The position numbers were made by a program, and so were the translations under genes. A stretch of 64,000 nt of DNA from the NCBI GenBank assembly GCA_038207565.1, contig JBBQZQ010000004.1, positions 93,816 to 157,815 on the forward strand, written 5' to 3'. This stretch comes from JALZAI01 sp038207565. GTDB lineage: Bacteria; Actinomycetota; Actinomycetes; Mycobacteriales; Jatrophihabitantaceae. This document shows, in pieces, positions 1 to 9,200 of the stretch. The notes beneath the pieces are model-generated. The model was not told where the DNA came from and made no database searches. It saw only the letters and a list, made by a program, of their open reading frames with translations. Positions within the stretch are counted from its first letter, which is position 1, and every line of letters begins with the position of its first letter.

Positions 1-83
1 CTTCCGGCCGTTACCAGGTGCCAGCGTTCACGATTGTTTGACGGTCGGTTCCTAGCGTCACCCACGGACCTGAGGGGGATGCC

Positions 84-1658
84 ATGGAACTGTCACGTCG
101 GGACGCGCTCAAAATCGGCTTGTTCGGGGGTGCCGCTGCCCTGCTCCCGCTGGAGCGGGCGGTGCACGCCGCGACGATCACACCACCGCGGCTGGCCACA
201 AGCCTGCTGCCCGCACCGTTCAGCATGCCGTTCACCCAACCTGCTGTGCTCACGCCGAGCATGACCGATGCGACGACGGACTACTACAAGTTGGTCATGA
301 AACCGTTCGGGGCCACGGTGATCCCAGGGTTCGTGACCAGGTTCTGGGGCTACAACGCACAATTCCCCGGCCCCACTATCCGGGTGAACCAGGGCCGCAA
401 GACGGTGGTCCGCCAGACCAACAGCCTGCCGTCGGTGCATCCCACGCTGCGCTACAACCCCTGGACCTCGGTGCACCTGCACGGATCCGCATCCGACCCC
501 GACTACGACGGCTACGCGAGCGACGTGACCAATCCGGGCCAGTACAAGGATTACCGCTATCCGAATTTCCAGGCGGCACGCACGCTCTGGTACCACGACC
601 ACGGGGTCTCGCACACCGCGGAGAACGTGCACATGGGCCTGGCCGGGCAGTACCACTTGCTCGATCCGCTGGAACAGTCGCTGCCTATCCCCCACGGGGC
701 CTACGATGTCCCGCTCATCATCACCGACTACATGTTCACCCGAACCGGGCAGATCCTGTTCGACAACCACGACGGGTCCGGGATGTACGGCGACGTCATC
801 CTCGTCAACGACAAACCGTGGCCGGCCATGAAGGTGGCCCGGCGCAAGTACCGCTTCCGCGTGCTCAACGCCTCGATCTCCCGCTCGTACAACTACTCGC
901 TCAGTACGGGTGACCCGTTCACCGTGATCGGCACCGACGCCGGCCTGATGCCGGCCCCGGTGCAGGTCAGGAGCGTCAAGCACGGCATGGCCGAGCGGTA
1001 CGAGATCGTGATCGACTTCGCCAAGTACTCGCCCGGCACACGGGTCGTCCTGAAGAACACGAGCCCGAAGAACAACATCGACTACGCCGGTATCGAGAAC
1101 ATCATGGCCTTCGATGTCACGGCCGATGCGTTCGATACGGCGAACAATTCCCTCCCGGACCAGCTCAACCCGGCCAATCCGGCCATGACGCTGCCAGAGA
1201 GCGAATCGGTGCAGACGCGGCAGTTCAACATGGTGCGAGAGAACGGGCAGTGGACGATCAACGGCCACACCTGGGAAGATGTGGTGCAGAGCGGGTTCAC
1301 CCGCGTGGAGGCGAACCCTAAACTCGGGGACACCGAGGTGTGGGAGGTGCGCAACCTGTCCGGCGGGTGGTTCCATCCCGTGCACATCCACCTCGTCGAC
1401 TTCAAGGTGCTCGACCGCAACGGCGCGCCGCCCTTCGCCTACGAGCGAGGCCCGAAGGACGTCGTGTACCTCGGGGAGAACGAGACGGTCCGCCTGCTCA
1501 TGCGTTTCGAGAACGCAGGGAAGTACATGATCCATTGCCACAACCTGGTGCACGAGGACCACGACATGATGACCCAGTTCGAGGTCACCTCGGACACGCC
1601 GGCAATAGGCCCGTTCGACGCGCCGCCGTACTGGCTGCCCGCCCCGAGCGGGTTCTGA
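84..1658 (+). CDS. Exported multicopper oxidase (Tat substrate)
   Basis: Laccase/CueO/bilirubin-oxidase-type multicopper oxidase of 524 residues, expected to oxidise a phenolic, metal or pigment substrate while reducing O2 to water outside the membrane. The N-terminus carries a twin-arginine signal (SRRDALKIG followed by a hydrophobic stretch ending VHAA). All four copper-binding blocks are visible: HLHG at H131-H133, WYHDHG at H171-H173, HPVHIH at H431-H436 and HCHNLVHEDHDM at H484-M495, including the type 1 Cys485 and the candidate axial Met495. The ATG is preceded by an AGGGGG ribosome-binding site. It is probably co-transcribed with the membrane protein 10 bases downstream. The substrate is unknown. 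Family assignment is secure, function within the family is not. Confidence 0.93.
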   Translation: MELSRRDALKIGLFGGAAALLPLERAVHAATITPPRLATSLLPAPFSMPFTQPAVLTPSMTDATTDYYKLVMKPFGATVIPGFVTRFWGYNAQFPGPTIRVNQGRKTVVRQTNSLPSVHPTLRYNPWTSVHLHGSASDPDYDGYASDVTNPGQYKDYRYPNFQAARTLWYHDHGVSHTAENVHMGLAGQYHLLDPLEQSLPIPHGAYDVPLIITDYMFTRTGQILFDNHDGSGMYGDVILVNDKPWPAMKVARRKYRFRVLNASISRSYNYSLSTGDPFTVIGTDAGLMPAPVQVRSVKHGMAERYEIVIDFAKYSPGTRVVLKNTSPKNNIDYAGIENIMAFDVTADAFDTANNSLPDQLNPANPAMTLPESESVQTRQFNMVRENGQWTINGHTWEDVVQSGFTRVEANPKLGDTEVWEVRNLSGGWFHPVHIHLVDFKVLDRNGAPPFAYERGPKDVVYLGENETVRLLMRFENAGKYMIHCHNLVHEDHDMMTQFEVTSDTPAIGPFDAPPYWLPAPSGF

Positions 1659-1668
1659 GCAGCCGATC

Positions 1669-2247
1669 ATGACGACTGCAACCGCTGCCTTCCCGCTCGA
1701 ACATTCCGCGCAGCCTGATGCGGTCGCCGGGCGCTTGACCGCCGCCGGATTGCTCGCGGTGTCCGGCGCGATCCACCTCGCCGTAGCACCCGAGCATCTG
1801 CGCGGGTGGTGGGCTGCCGGTGTCTTCTTCACCGCCCTCGCCGCGTTCCAGTTGGCGCTGGCCGGGTCCCTGCTCGGGCGCGCCCGCCCGATCACCCTGC
1901 TGCTGACGCTGGGGTCGACCGTCGGCGTGATCATCACCTACGTGTGGAGCCGCACGGTCGGATTGCCGTTCGCCCCGGCCACAGTGCACGAACACGCCGT
2001 CGCGGGCCACGAAGGTCACGCAGTCGGGGGAATCGGTACTGGTGTGCCGGTGTTTCCCGACGCCCGCCCGGCGAGCAGCGTCGAACCCGTCGGCACGCTC
2101 GACCTCGCCGCCCTCGGCGCCGAGCTGCTCCTCGTCCTGGTGGTGGTCGCCCTGCTGCCGGCACGCCTGCGCGGACGGGTCAGCACGGGCCTACTGGCCA
2201 TCGGCCTAGCGCTGATCGTGTGGCGGGCGCTGGGCTCGCCCGCATGA
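1669..2247 (+). CDS. Membrane protein with His-rich extracellular loop, next to multicopper oxidase
   Basis: A 192-residue protein with about five hydrophobic segments. I do not recognise a named family. Between the third and fourth segments is a loop rich in histidine (TVHEHAVAGHEGHAVGG), a composition typical of metal-binding loops. It starts 10 bases after the multicopper oxidase stop, and its stop codon overlaps the start of the signal peptidase gene (ATGA), so the three genes look like one operon. Inference: it may help copper handling or anchor the exported oxidase; nothing in the sequence proves this. Confidence 0.8.
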   Translation: MTTATAAFPLEHSAQPDAVAGRLTAAGLLAVSGAIHLAVAPEHLRGWWAAGVFFTALAAFQLALAGSLLGRARPITLLLTLGSTVGVIITYVWSRTVGLPFAPATVHEHAVAGHEGHAVGGIGTGVPVFPDARPASSVEPVGTLDLAALGAELLLVLVVVALLPARLRGRVSTGLLAIGLALIVWRALGSPA

Positions 2248-2789
2248 CGCACCACCGTCCTGTGGACGCCGACCCAAAGGACGGAGGGCTGACCCCGAAG
2301 CGCCGCGGCCGCGCCGCGCGGCGCATCGCGTGCGCCGTGGTCGTGGTGGTGCTGTTCGTGCTGACCGTTCAGTTCGTGGCCGAACCGATGAAGGTCGACT
2401 CGGAGAGCATGGCGCCGACGTACCACACCGGCGATCAGGTGATGGTGCTCAAGCTCGGGGCGCGCAATGAGCACCCGCAGATTCGCGATGTCATCGCGTT
2501 CCACCCGCCGGGTAGCGACGAGCTGCTGGTCAAGCGGGTCGTGGCAGTAGGTGGCGACACCGTCGGTATCGAAGACGGTGTGCTCGTCGTCGACGGCCAC
2601 CAGGTCAAGGAGGGTTTCGTCGATCATGCGCAGATGGACTCGGTCTATTTCGGGCCGGTTCGCGTTCCGGCCGGTTCGGTGTTCATGATGGGCGACAACC
2701 GCCCGAATTCTGTTGATTCCCGCCGCTTCGGGCCGGTACCACTGCATGATGTCGTGGGGCGCGTGGTGGCGCGGCTCTGGCCGCTGTGA
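2244..2789 (+). CDS. lepB: Signal peptidase I
   Basis: Type I signal peptidase of 181 residues, the membrane serine protease that removes signal peptides from exported proteins. A single N-terminal transmembrane segment (about residues 30-47) follows an Arg-rich cytoplasmic stretch. The catalytic serine is Ser55 in DSESMAPTY, the general-base lysine is Lys97 in VKRVVAVGGD, and the box GDNRPNSVDSRRFGPV is near the C-terminus. The ATG overlaps the stop of the preceding gene by four bases, which fixes the start. The genome probably has another copy; this one may serve the oxidase operon, which is inference. Symbol given by family. Confidence 0.92.
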   Translation: MTHHRPVDADPKDGGLTPKRRGRAARRIACAVVVVVLFVLTVQFVAEPMKVDSESMAPTYHTGDQVMVLKLGARNEHPQIRDVIAFHPPGSDELLVKRVVAVGGDTVGIEDGVLVVDGHQVKEGFVDHAQMDSVYFGPVRVPAGSVFMMGDNRPNSVDSRRFGPVPLHDVVGRVVARLWPL

Positions 2790-2882
2790 ACCTGCGGCCG
2801 CCGACGGATCGTGAACGCGACGTGCAACATCCGGCTCGGTCAATGCCTACCTGCCGATCGAAGTCATCGGTTCGCCCGCGTA

Positions 2883-3845
2883 TCAGCTGTCGTGTCGGGT
2901 GCGGTCGAGACCCGAGACGGTGAACGGCTGCTTGCCGGTGTTGAAGTCGGCGTTCACCACGAGGTAGCGATGGTCGGCTCGCGCGACGGTTGACGGCCCT
3001 CGCAGGGTCGCGTCGGTGCGCACCTTCACCAGCTGCGCCCGGGTCTGGCCATGCTTGAGCTTGAGGAAGCTCAGGCTGGCCGGATCGCCCCGCACCACGA
3101 TCAGCCGGCCCCGGTCCTTGATCATGCCGTCCCCGCCGACGAGCTCCGGACCTTGGATAGCGGTGATCTGCGGGGAATTGCGCTGCTCGAAGCGGATCCG
3201 GTACAGCACACCGTTTGATGAGTTGACGACCACCAATTCGCGTCCACCGCGGAAGGCGACAATCCCGTTGAGATTGAACTGCTTAGCTGCGTACGGGATG
3301 TCTGACGAGACGTCGATCGCGTCGACCCGCCCGCCCGGCTTTAGCTGGGTCGCGGCGATTCGCCACAACGTGGGCCGGAATGAGTCGGTGACGTACACGT
3401 CGCCGTGCCGCGTCACGACGAGGTCGTTGAGGAAGCCGCCGTCGCCGGTCTCGAACCTGAGCGGCGCCGCCGCGGGACGGTGCAGGTTGAAGACGAAGAT
3501 CGAGCCCGTTGCCCCGCCGGCGACATACAGCCAGCCGTGCGAGACCTTCATGCCTACCGCTGATCGCCCGTCCGCCCCGGGGATGAAGGTATGCACCGTG
3601 TGGTCGCAGAGAGTGCCACGATAGATGGTTGCGTCGCCGGTAGCCCCGACGTAGAAGAATCTGCCGTCCCAGGCGACACCTTCCGGATTGCCGTGGGAGG
3701 AATCGTCGAGCGTGTAGACCACGGTGCCGCGGCCATGGCCGTGCTCATCGCCGTCATGGTGGCCCCGGTCGGCCTGCGCCGGTGCGCTCACGCCCAGAGT
3801 CGCGACCGCGGCGACTGCCAACACGCTCCTGACCCACTTCGTCAT
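2883..3845 (-). CDS. Secreted SMP-30/NHL-like beta-propeller protein
   Basis: A 320-residue exported protein. The start at MTKWVRSVLAVAAVATLG is chosen because it opens a textbook Sec signal peptide (cleavage near APAQA) and is preceded by GGAGG; the longer upstream reading frame has no such features. The mature part begins with a His/Asp-rich stretch (DRGHHDGDEHGHG) and continues with repeated blocks such as NPEGVAWDGRFFYVG and NDLVVTRHGDVYVTDS, typical of SMP-30/gluconolactonase/LRE-like six-bladed propellers. Enzymatic activity cannot be inferred. It is transcribed away from the two-component genes and converges on the signal peptidase gene. Confidence 0.82.
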   Translation of the reverse strand: MTKWVRSVLAVAAVATLGVSAPAQADRGHHDGDEHGHGRGTVVYTLDDSSHGNPEGVAWDGRFFYVGATGDATIYRGTLCDHTVHTFIPGADGRSAVGMKVSHGWLYVAGGATGSIFVFNLHRPAAAPLRFETGDGGFLNDLVVTRHGDVYVTDSFRPTLWRIAATQLKPGGRVDAIDVSSDIPYAAKQFNLNGIVAFRGGRELVVVNSSNGVLYRIRFEQRNSPQITAIQGPELVGGDGMIKDRGRLIVVRGDPASLSFLKLKHGQTRAQLVKVRTDATLRGPSTVARADHRYLVVNADFNTGKQPFTVSGLDRTRHDS

Positions 3846-3939
3846 GACCGTTCCTCCGGTTCGTGTCCCGTGTCCTGCTGCATGGATACGACAATCGAAG
3901 CGGATCGGTTCGATCGGGCAGCAGCGTTGTCCGGCCTGC

Positions 3940-3980
3940 CCTGAATGGTCCACATTCAGGTGGCCCCCCAAAACGGGGGG
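3940..3980. promoter_or_regulatory. Palindromes in the divergent promoter region
   Basis: The 235-base gap between the secreted propeller gene and the response regulator holds two adjacent inverted repeats. One is CCTGAATG-5 nt-CATTCAGG (3940-3960), a perfect eight-base-arm palindrome of the size bound by LuxR-type regulators. The other is CCCCCC-AAAAC-GGGGGG (3964-3980). The first is a plausible operator for the neighbouring response regulator; the second may be an RNA hairpin. Function is inference. Confidence 0.4.
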
Positions 3981-4080
3981 TGGTTGAATGCTTGCTGGGT
4001 GTCCGTGCTCGATGAGGACCCGGCCCGAACCGCGCTCCTTGGTGCGTCCGGGAACGCTGCACGTGGGGGGGGAGGTAGCA

Positions 4081-4740
4081 ATGACGGCTCAGACCTCGAC
4101 CGGTGTCACCACCGTGCTGATCGTCGACGACCACCACGCCTTTACCGACCTGCTTGCCATGGCACTCGACGCAGAGGACGACTTTGTCGTCGGCGGGACG
4201 GCCTACACCGGTTCCGGCGCCCTGGAGGTGGCGCAGCGCGTTCGTCCGGGCATGGTCCTGATGGACATCGAACTCGGCGGCGACGACGGTATCGACGTCG
4301 CGTGCCAACTTCGCTCGCTGCTGCCCGACACCATCGTCGTCGTGGTCTCGGCACACACCGACGCACGCTGGGTTGCCAAAGCTGCCGCAGCTGGCGCGAG
4401 CGCGTATGCAGCGAAGTCCGGCTCGCTCACCGAGATGCTGGCAATCCTGCGGCAGGCTCGCGACGGAGCGGTGCTCTCGGCGCCGGAGGTCCTGCGCGGT
4501 TTGCACGGCGTCGCGACAGGGTCGACGCCGACGGGCCAGGTGCTCACCGCACGCGAGCACGAGGTGCTCACGCTGATGGGACACGGCGCCACACCCGCGG
4601 AGATCTCGCGCACCCTCAGTATCAGCGTGCACACCTGCCGCGGGTACGTCAAAGCCATCCACCGGAAGCTGAATGCCCGATCGCAGCTGGAAGCCGTCGT
4701 GATCGCCGTCCGACTGGGCCTGATCGATCCGGCGTCGTGA
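4081..4740 (+). CDS. LuxR/NarL-family response regulator
   Basis: A 219-residue response regulator. The receiver domain spans about residues 10-125, with the acidic pair in IVDDHH, phospho-acceptor Asp62 in LMDIELGG and the conserved Lys in AAKSGS. A LuxR-type helix-turn-helix follows (about 150-215: LTAREHEVLTLMGHGATPAEIS...HTCRGYVKAIHRKL). The ATG at 4081 has a strong GGGGGGAGG site just upstream, so I prefer it to the longer frame starting at 3988. The stop overlaps the GTG of the sensor kinase (GTGA), so the two form a cognate pair. Target genes are unknown; the neighbouring secreted propeller and peroxidase genes are candidates. Confidence 0.92.
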   Translation: MTAQTSTGVTTVLIVDDHHAFTDLLAMALDAEDDFVVGGTAYTGSGALEVAQRVRPGMVLMDIELGGDDGIDVACQLRSLLPDTIVVVVSAHTDARWVAKAAAAGASAYAAKSGSLTEMLAILRQARDGAVLSAPEVLRGLHGVATGSTPTGQVLTAREHEVLTLMGHGATPAEISRTLSISVHTCRGYVKAIHRKLNARSQLEAVVIAVRLGLIDPAS

Positions 4741-6095
4741 CGTCGACGCCGCAGTCCGCCACCCCGCACCCGGCGGACTCGGCGCGCAGCGTGCGCAACT
4801 CGATCGTCGCGCTCGTCGTGACTGCCGCTGTCGCTTTCACGATCGTCGGGGCGGTGGCCGTGTTCACCGCACGCCGGATCGCGCGTGAGGACTCGCTGGC
4901 CGAGGCGGTGCAGCGTGCGACCGTACTTGGTAGCGCGGCGTTCTCAGTGGACCTCCCCGCGGCACTGCACGGCGACGTGGCCGCGAGGGACCGGCTCGAC
5001 CTGGTCGCCGAACGCGTCCGCCAGGCAGGATCGGTGGTACGCGTCAAGGTCTGGACCGAGGCAGGAAAGATCGTCTATTGCGACGATCACTCGCAGATCG
5101 GGCTTCGATTTCCGGAGAATACGGACGCACGCGCGATTGCGGCGGGCCACCACGCGATGGCAGATGTGTCCGACCTGAAAGATCCCGAGAACCGGTCCGA
5201 GGCGGGCGAGTTCGACTGGCTGCTGGAGGTCTACGTACCGCTGAAACTCTCGGACGGCACCAAGGTGGCGTTCGAGCTGTACACGACCGGCGTCCGACTG
5301 CGTGACACGCAGAACCGGATCACGGGCGAAATCGTCCCAGCGGCGCTCGCCGGATTGGCCCTGCTCGTCCTGCTGCAGTTGCCGGTGGCGGTGTGGTTGG
5401 TCCGGCGCGTCGGGCGCGCGCAGCAGGAGCGAGCGCGGTTGCTCGCGAACTCCCTGGCAGCGTCGCTTCGGGAACGCCGCGAGATCGCCCGCGATCTGCA
5501 CGACGGTGTCATCCAGGATCTGGCAGGCGTCGGCTACGTCCTGGGTGCCGCCGAGCGCAGGATCAGCACTGAGGAAGGACCAGCGGAGGTTCGCCCCATG
5601 CTGAGTTCCAGCGGGGACGCGGTGCATCGGGCGGTGCGCGACCTGCGCTCACTCGCCATCGCGATCCGCCCCCCCGAATTGACGTCCGAAGGCGTGGCGC
5701 GCGCACTCGACGAACTCGCCGAGCGGTTGACCACCGCACACGGCTTCGACGCGCGGATGGCGGTGATGCTTCCCCACGACGTGTCCCCCGACATCCTCGC
5801 GACCGTGTACCGGTGCGCGCGCGAGAGTCTGACCAACGTCGTCAAGCACGCTGCTGCCAGCGAGGTCGTGCTCGTTGCAGGCGCGGACGACTCCACCGTC
5901 TCATTGACGGTGACCGACGACGGGCGCGGGCTCCCGCCCGGCGGCCTGCCGGACCCATCCGACGGACACGTCGGGCTCGCCCTGCTCGGCGACGCTGCCC
6001 GGGATCTCGGCGGCGTCCTGACCGTCGGACCAGGTGAACTCGGCGGCACCCGCGTCTCGCTCGTGCTCCCCCGCCGCGACGGCAAACACCGCTGA
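4737..6095 (+). CDS. NarL/DegS-type sensor histidine kinase
   Basis: Membrane sensor kinase of 452 residues. Two transmembrane helices (near residues 22-44 and 200-220) enclose an extracytoplasmic sensing region of about 150 residues. The HisKA_3 dimerisation box REIARDLHDGVIQDLAG puts the phosphorylated histidine at His255. The GHKL ATPase domain shows the N-box (RESLTNVVKHA), the G1 box (VTDDGRGL) and a C-terminal GGTRVSLVLP. The GTG start overlaps the response regulator stop by four bases. The ligand is unknown. Partner of the regulator at 4081-4740. Confidence 0.92.
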   Translation: MTSTPQSATPHPADSARSVRNSIVALVVTAAVAFTIVGAVAVFTARRIAREDSLAEAVQRATVLGSAAFSVDLPAALHGDVAARDRLDLVAERVRQAGSVVRVKVWTEAGKIVYCDDHSQIGLRFPENTDARAIAAGHHAMADVSDLKDPENRSEAGEFDWLLEVYVPLKLSDGTKVAFELYTTGVRLRDTQNRITGEIVPAALAGLALLVLLQLPVAVWLVRRVGRAQQERARLLANSLAASLRERREIARDLHDGVIQDLAGVGYVLGAAERRISTEEGPAEVRPMLSSSGDAVHRAVRDLRSLAIAIRPPELTSEGVARALDELAERLTTAHGFDARMAVMLPHDVSPDILATVYRCARESLTNVVKHAAASEVVLVAGADDSTVSLTVTDDGRGLPPGGLPDPSDGHVGLALLGDAARDLGGVLTVGPGELGGTRVSLVLPRRDGKHR

Positions 6096-6252
6096 TTCTC
6101 AGCCAATCTCAGCTGTTTCACGATTCGTTGACGCGCGTGGTCGAAAGTCCACGGCTGTGTACCCGTCTTTAGCGGCTGCACGGCCGGCGGCACCCGAATA
6201 CGGTCGCCGGCCCGGGACGTCCGGAGCGGACGCTGTCTTTGGGGGAGAGCTC

Positions 6253-9200
6253 GTGGCTAGAGGGACTAGACGACCAGTGGCAGGATTCGTTGCCGCGTTG
6301 TTGACTACGGGTTTAGCCGCGGCATTCACGCCGGTGGCGGCGTCGGCAGCGCCAGGACCGATCGGGGCGGGTTTCACCGTCACGACCGGCGACCTTGCCT
6401 TCATCCTCAAGCAGATCAAGATTGCCGAGCGGCACACGACGACCCTGTCGCCGGCCAGTCCCTGCAGCACGCTGTTGAACCGGGCGGGCGACGGGATCCC
6501 GGACGCCGAGCAGGTGCCCGATATCCTGACCAGCTACGGTCTGCGCACGGTCGACGGATCGTGCAACAACCTCAAGGCCGGGGGCGACAACTTCGCGGCG
6601 GCCGACCAGCCGTTCCTGAGGCTCACCGACCCGGTATTCAGAGACGCCGAACCGATCACGTCGAGCCTGCCTGTCGGCGCTCCCGGGCCGACGAGCTACA
6701 AGCAGAAGAAGGGAAATGTCGTCGATTCGCAGCCCCGCACGGTCAGCAACCTGATCGACGACCAGACGTCGACCAACCCCGCCGCCGTTGCCGCCGCTGA
6801 GTTCCCGGTGCGGACGCAGAACGCGCCGGGCAAGTTCCCGTGCACCACCGACCCGGATCCGCTCGCGACGCCGCCCGTTGAGGGCGTCCCCGCGAACTGC
6901 GTGCCGAGCCACCAGACCCTGTTCATCCCCAACGTAACCACTGACGTCGGCCTGTCGCCGCCGTACAACAGCCTGTTCACCTTCTTCGGGCAGTTCTTCG
7001 ACCACGGCGTGGACCAGACCGTCAAGAGCGGCGCCGCGGTGTTCATTCCGCTCAAGTCTGATGACCCGCTGGTCACCCTCGGCCCGGACGGCAAGCCCAA
7101 CACCGGCGACGAGGTCCAGCCACAGAACGCGTTCATGGTCCTCACCCGGGCACAGAACCAGCCGGGCCCCGACGGTGTCATCGGCGATCGCTCGCCGACA
7201 ACCAGTCCGGCGACCGCGTGCACGGCGCTGAACACCCCCGCCGGCTGCGACGAGAGCATCGACGACGTGCAGAACGCGAACAACACCGACACCCCCTGGG
7301 TCGACCAGAGCCAGACCTACACCTCCCACCCTTCGCACCAGGTGTTCCTGCGCGCGTACCTGCCCAGTTCCGTGGCTGGCCCATTCAACGCGTCGAACCC
7401 GGCATCGGTCTCGACGGGCAAGCTACTCGGCGGCCTTCCCGCCGGACAGACCTACTTAAACTCGCCGGACGGAACCGAGGGAATCGGCACCTGGGCGGCG
7501 GTCAAGAAGCAGTCCGCCGAATTGCTCGGGCTCCAACTCGTCGACCGCGATGTCACGAACATCCCGATGATGGCGGTCGACCCGTACGGCAAGTTCATTC
7601 CCGGCCCGGCACGTGGCCTGCCGCAGTACGTGACGGCGACCGGTCTGGTCGAGGGCAACCTCGCCAGCCCGGTGCCGGTCCCGGCCAACGTCCTGCACTT
7701 CGACACGCCGTTCCTGACCGACATCGCACACAACGCTGACCCGAGCCCGCAGGACACGGACAACAACCCGGGCACCCCGCCAGTGGCCCCGACGCCCGAC
7801 ACTGACAACACACCGTCAGCAGATTTCGCCAGCCAGCCGGCAGGCACCTACGACAACGAGATGCTCGACGCGCACTTCAGCTGCGGCGATGGTCGCTGCA
7901 ACGAGAACATCGCGCTGTCGACGATCCACCAGGTCTTCCACTCCGAGCACGACCGCCTCGTCGACTACATCAAGGGTGTGCTCGAGAACGACACCTCGTC
8001 GACCGGCGTGGCAGCACTGGCGCAATGGCGGGCCCTCGGCGTCGCAGGCGCTAACGGTACCGGCGGCTACGACTACGGTGAGCGGTTGTTCCAGGCTGCT
8101 CGGTTCGTGACCGAGATGGAGTATCAGCACCTCGTCTTCGAGGAATTCGCTCGCAAGGTGCAGCCTGCCGTCCGCCCGTTCCACGTGTACTCGCCCGACA
8201 TCAACCCGGCGGTCGAGGCAGAATTCGCACACGCCGTGTACCGCTTCGGTCACTCCATGCTCGATGACACCGTCGCACGCACCAACGGCAACGGCTCGGA
8301 CAACTCGATCAGGCTGCTCACGGCGTTCCTGAACCCCCCAGAGTTGTTCAACGGTGGTAGTGCCGGAACCCTAGGTGCCAAGGCGGGAGCTGGCAGCGTC
8401 GTCATGGGATCGGCGGATCAGGTGGGCAATGAGCTCGACGAGTTCGTCACCGAGACCCTGCGCAACAACCTGCTTGGCCTTCCGCTCGACCTGCCGGCGA
8501 TCAACATGGCACGTGCCCGTGAGGCCGGCATCCCGCCGCTGAACGACGTGCGCCGCCAGATTTTCGCGACCACCAACGACGGGCAGATGGCTCCCTACCT
8601 CAGCTGGAGCGACTTCGGACAGCACCTCAAGCACCCCGAATCGCTGATCAACTTCGTCGCGGCGTACGGGCAGCACCCGAGCATCACCGGCGCTACTACC
8701 CTGGCAGGCAAGCGCGACGCTGCACGGGCGATCGTCGACCCGCGTCCGGGCGACCCGGCCGCGAGCCCGCCGATCCCGGCGGACGTTCAACCGGGGGATG
8801 CCGGGGACTTCATGTTCAGCACCGGCGCCTGGGCGAGCAACGCCAACGGTGTGACGACCACCGGCCTGGATTCGGTCGACCTGTGGGTCGGCGGCCTCGC
8901 GGAGGTCACGAACCTCTTCGGCGGACTGCTGGGCAGCACCTTCAACTACGTCTTCCAGACGCAGCTGGAGAACCTGCAGGACGGCGACCGGCTGTACTAC
9001 CTGACGCGCACGCCCGGAGTGAACCTGCGTACGCAGCTCGAGAGCAACTCCTTCTCGGAGATGATCCAGCGCAACACCGACAACACCAACACGCTGAAGG
9101 CCGACGCATTCGCGACTGCCGACTGCAAGTTCCAACTGGGGAACATCACCTCCCCGTACAACGGCTCGCACACCATTTCCATGGACGCCACACCGCCTCT

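Noticed and set aside
93..1937. Long minus-strand open frame opposite the multicopper oxidase
   Set aside because: Arg/His/Val-rich translation typical of the antisense of a GC-rich gene; the plus strand carries complete copper-binding motifs.
3945..4736. N-terminal extension of the sensor kinase frame
   Set aside because: Overlaps the response regulator in another frame and is Arg/His-rich; the GTGA overlap at 4737 is the natural start.
6096..6252. Riboswitch upstream of the peroxidase gene
   Set aside because: Looked for c-di-GMP and ydaO-type cores; no consensus elements could be aligned by eye.
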